A stretch of DNA of 5,370 bases from Thermomicrobiales bacterium. Lineage in GTDB: Bacteria > Chloroflexota > Chloroflexia > Thermomicrobiales > UBA6265. The notes beneath the pieces were generated by a model. It searched no databases and was not told where the DNA came from. It saw only the letters and a program-made list of their open reading frames with translations. Below, piece after piece: positions 5,315 to 5,370 of this stretch (position 1 is the first letter of the stretch; every line of letters starts with the position of its first letter). The stretch spans positions 1-5,370 of the forward strand of contig JAUJLY010000240.1 in the NCBI GenBank assembly GCA_030447145.1, read 5' to 3'. A program made the position numbers and the translations under genes.

Positions 5315-5370
5315 TTACTCCACCGTGAACTCGGTGACCATCCCGGAGGCGAGGTAGGGCAACCCCTCCT
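5315..5370 (-). CDS. C-terminal end of an unidentified opposite-strand gene
   Basis: Read on the minus strand, the last bases of the window encode EGLPYLASGMVTEFTVE followed by TAA (plus-strand TTA at 5315-5317). The rest of the gene lies beyond the window. All 17 sense codons end in G or C, which is what a real gene in this GC-rich genome would show. The ending, with a strand-like TEFTVE, looks like a natural protein C-terminus. A GC-rich hairpin lies just past its stop, as expected for a gene end. I do not recognise the family from 17 residues. The gene would converge on the IclR gene. Confidence 0.4.
   Translation of the reverse strand, partial: EGLPYLASGMVTEFTVE

Overview
The window looks like a fragment of a moderately GC-rich bacterial genome, with catabolic or nutrient-uptake genes carrying AGGAG-type ribosome binding sites. 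The gene types (Dpp/Opp ABC permeases, a TolB-like propeller protein, an amidohydrolase of the Amidohydro_2 family, a Rieske protein, an IclR regulator) are common in free-living soil or marine heterotrophs such as Chloroflexota, Tectomicrobia/Rokubacteria-like lineages and Alphaproteobacteria. The sequence alone does not fix the phylum. I see no RNA gene, CRISPR array, insertion sequence or phage gene.

Layout. (1) Bases 1-1183 are the 3' end of a peptide/nickel-type ABC transporter operon: the last 63 residues of a DppB-like permease, then, after 19 bases, a complete DppC-like permease. (2) Bases 1184-1512 form a gene-free gap of about 330 bases that is unusually rich in inverted repeats. 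(3) Bases 1513-2583 encode a cytoplasmic TolB/PD40-type beta-propeller protein with a GTG start. (4) Bases 2758-3843 encode an amidohydrolase with an Asp-x-His first metal motif. One base after its stop codon begins a Rieske [2Fe-2S] protein (3845-4260), whose two cluster-binding halves lie in different frames because one G appears to be missing near base 4060. (5) Bases 4372-5145 encode an IclR-family regulator. (6) Bases 5146-5314 hold two strong hairpins, followed by what looks like the 3' end of an opposite-strand gene running off the window (5315-5370).

How the parts may work together (inference). The transporter would import a small organic compound. The amidohydrolase and the tightly coupled Rieske protein look like a catabolic pair, and the adjacent IclR protein, a family that usually senses small organic acids or aromatic metabolites, is the natural candidate regulator. 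The propeller protein could bind or process the same class of substrate, but its activity cannot be read from sequence. The points most worth checking are the frameshifted Rieske gene, the amidohydrolase-Rieske coupling, the structured leader before the propeller gene and the hairpin pair between the convergent genes. I find no convincing evidence of a wholly new kind of system.
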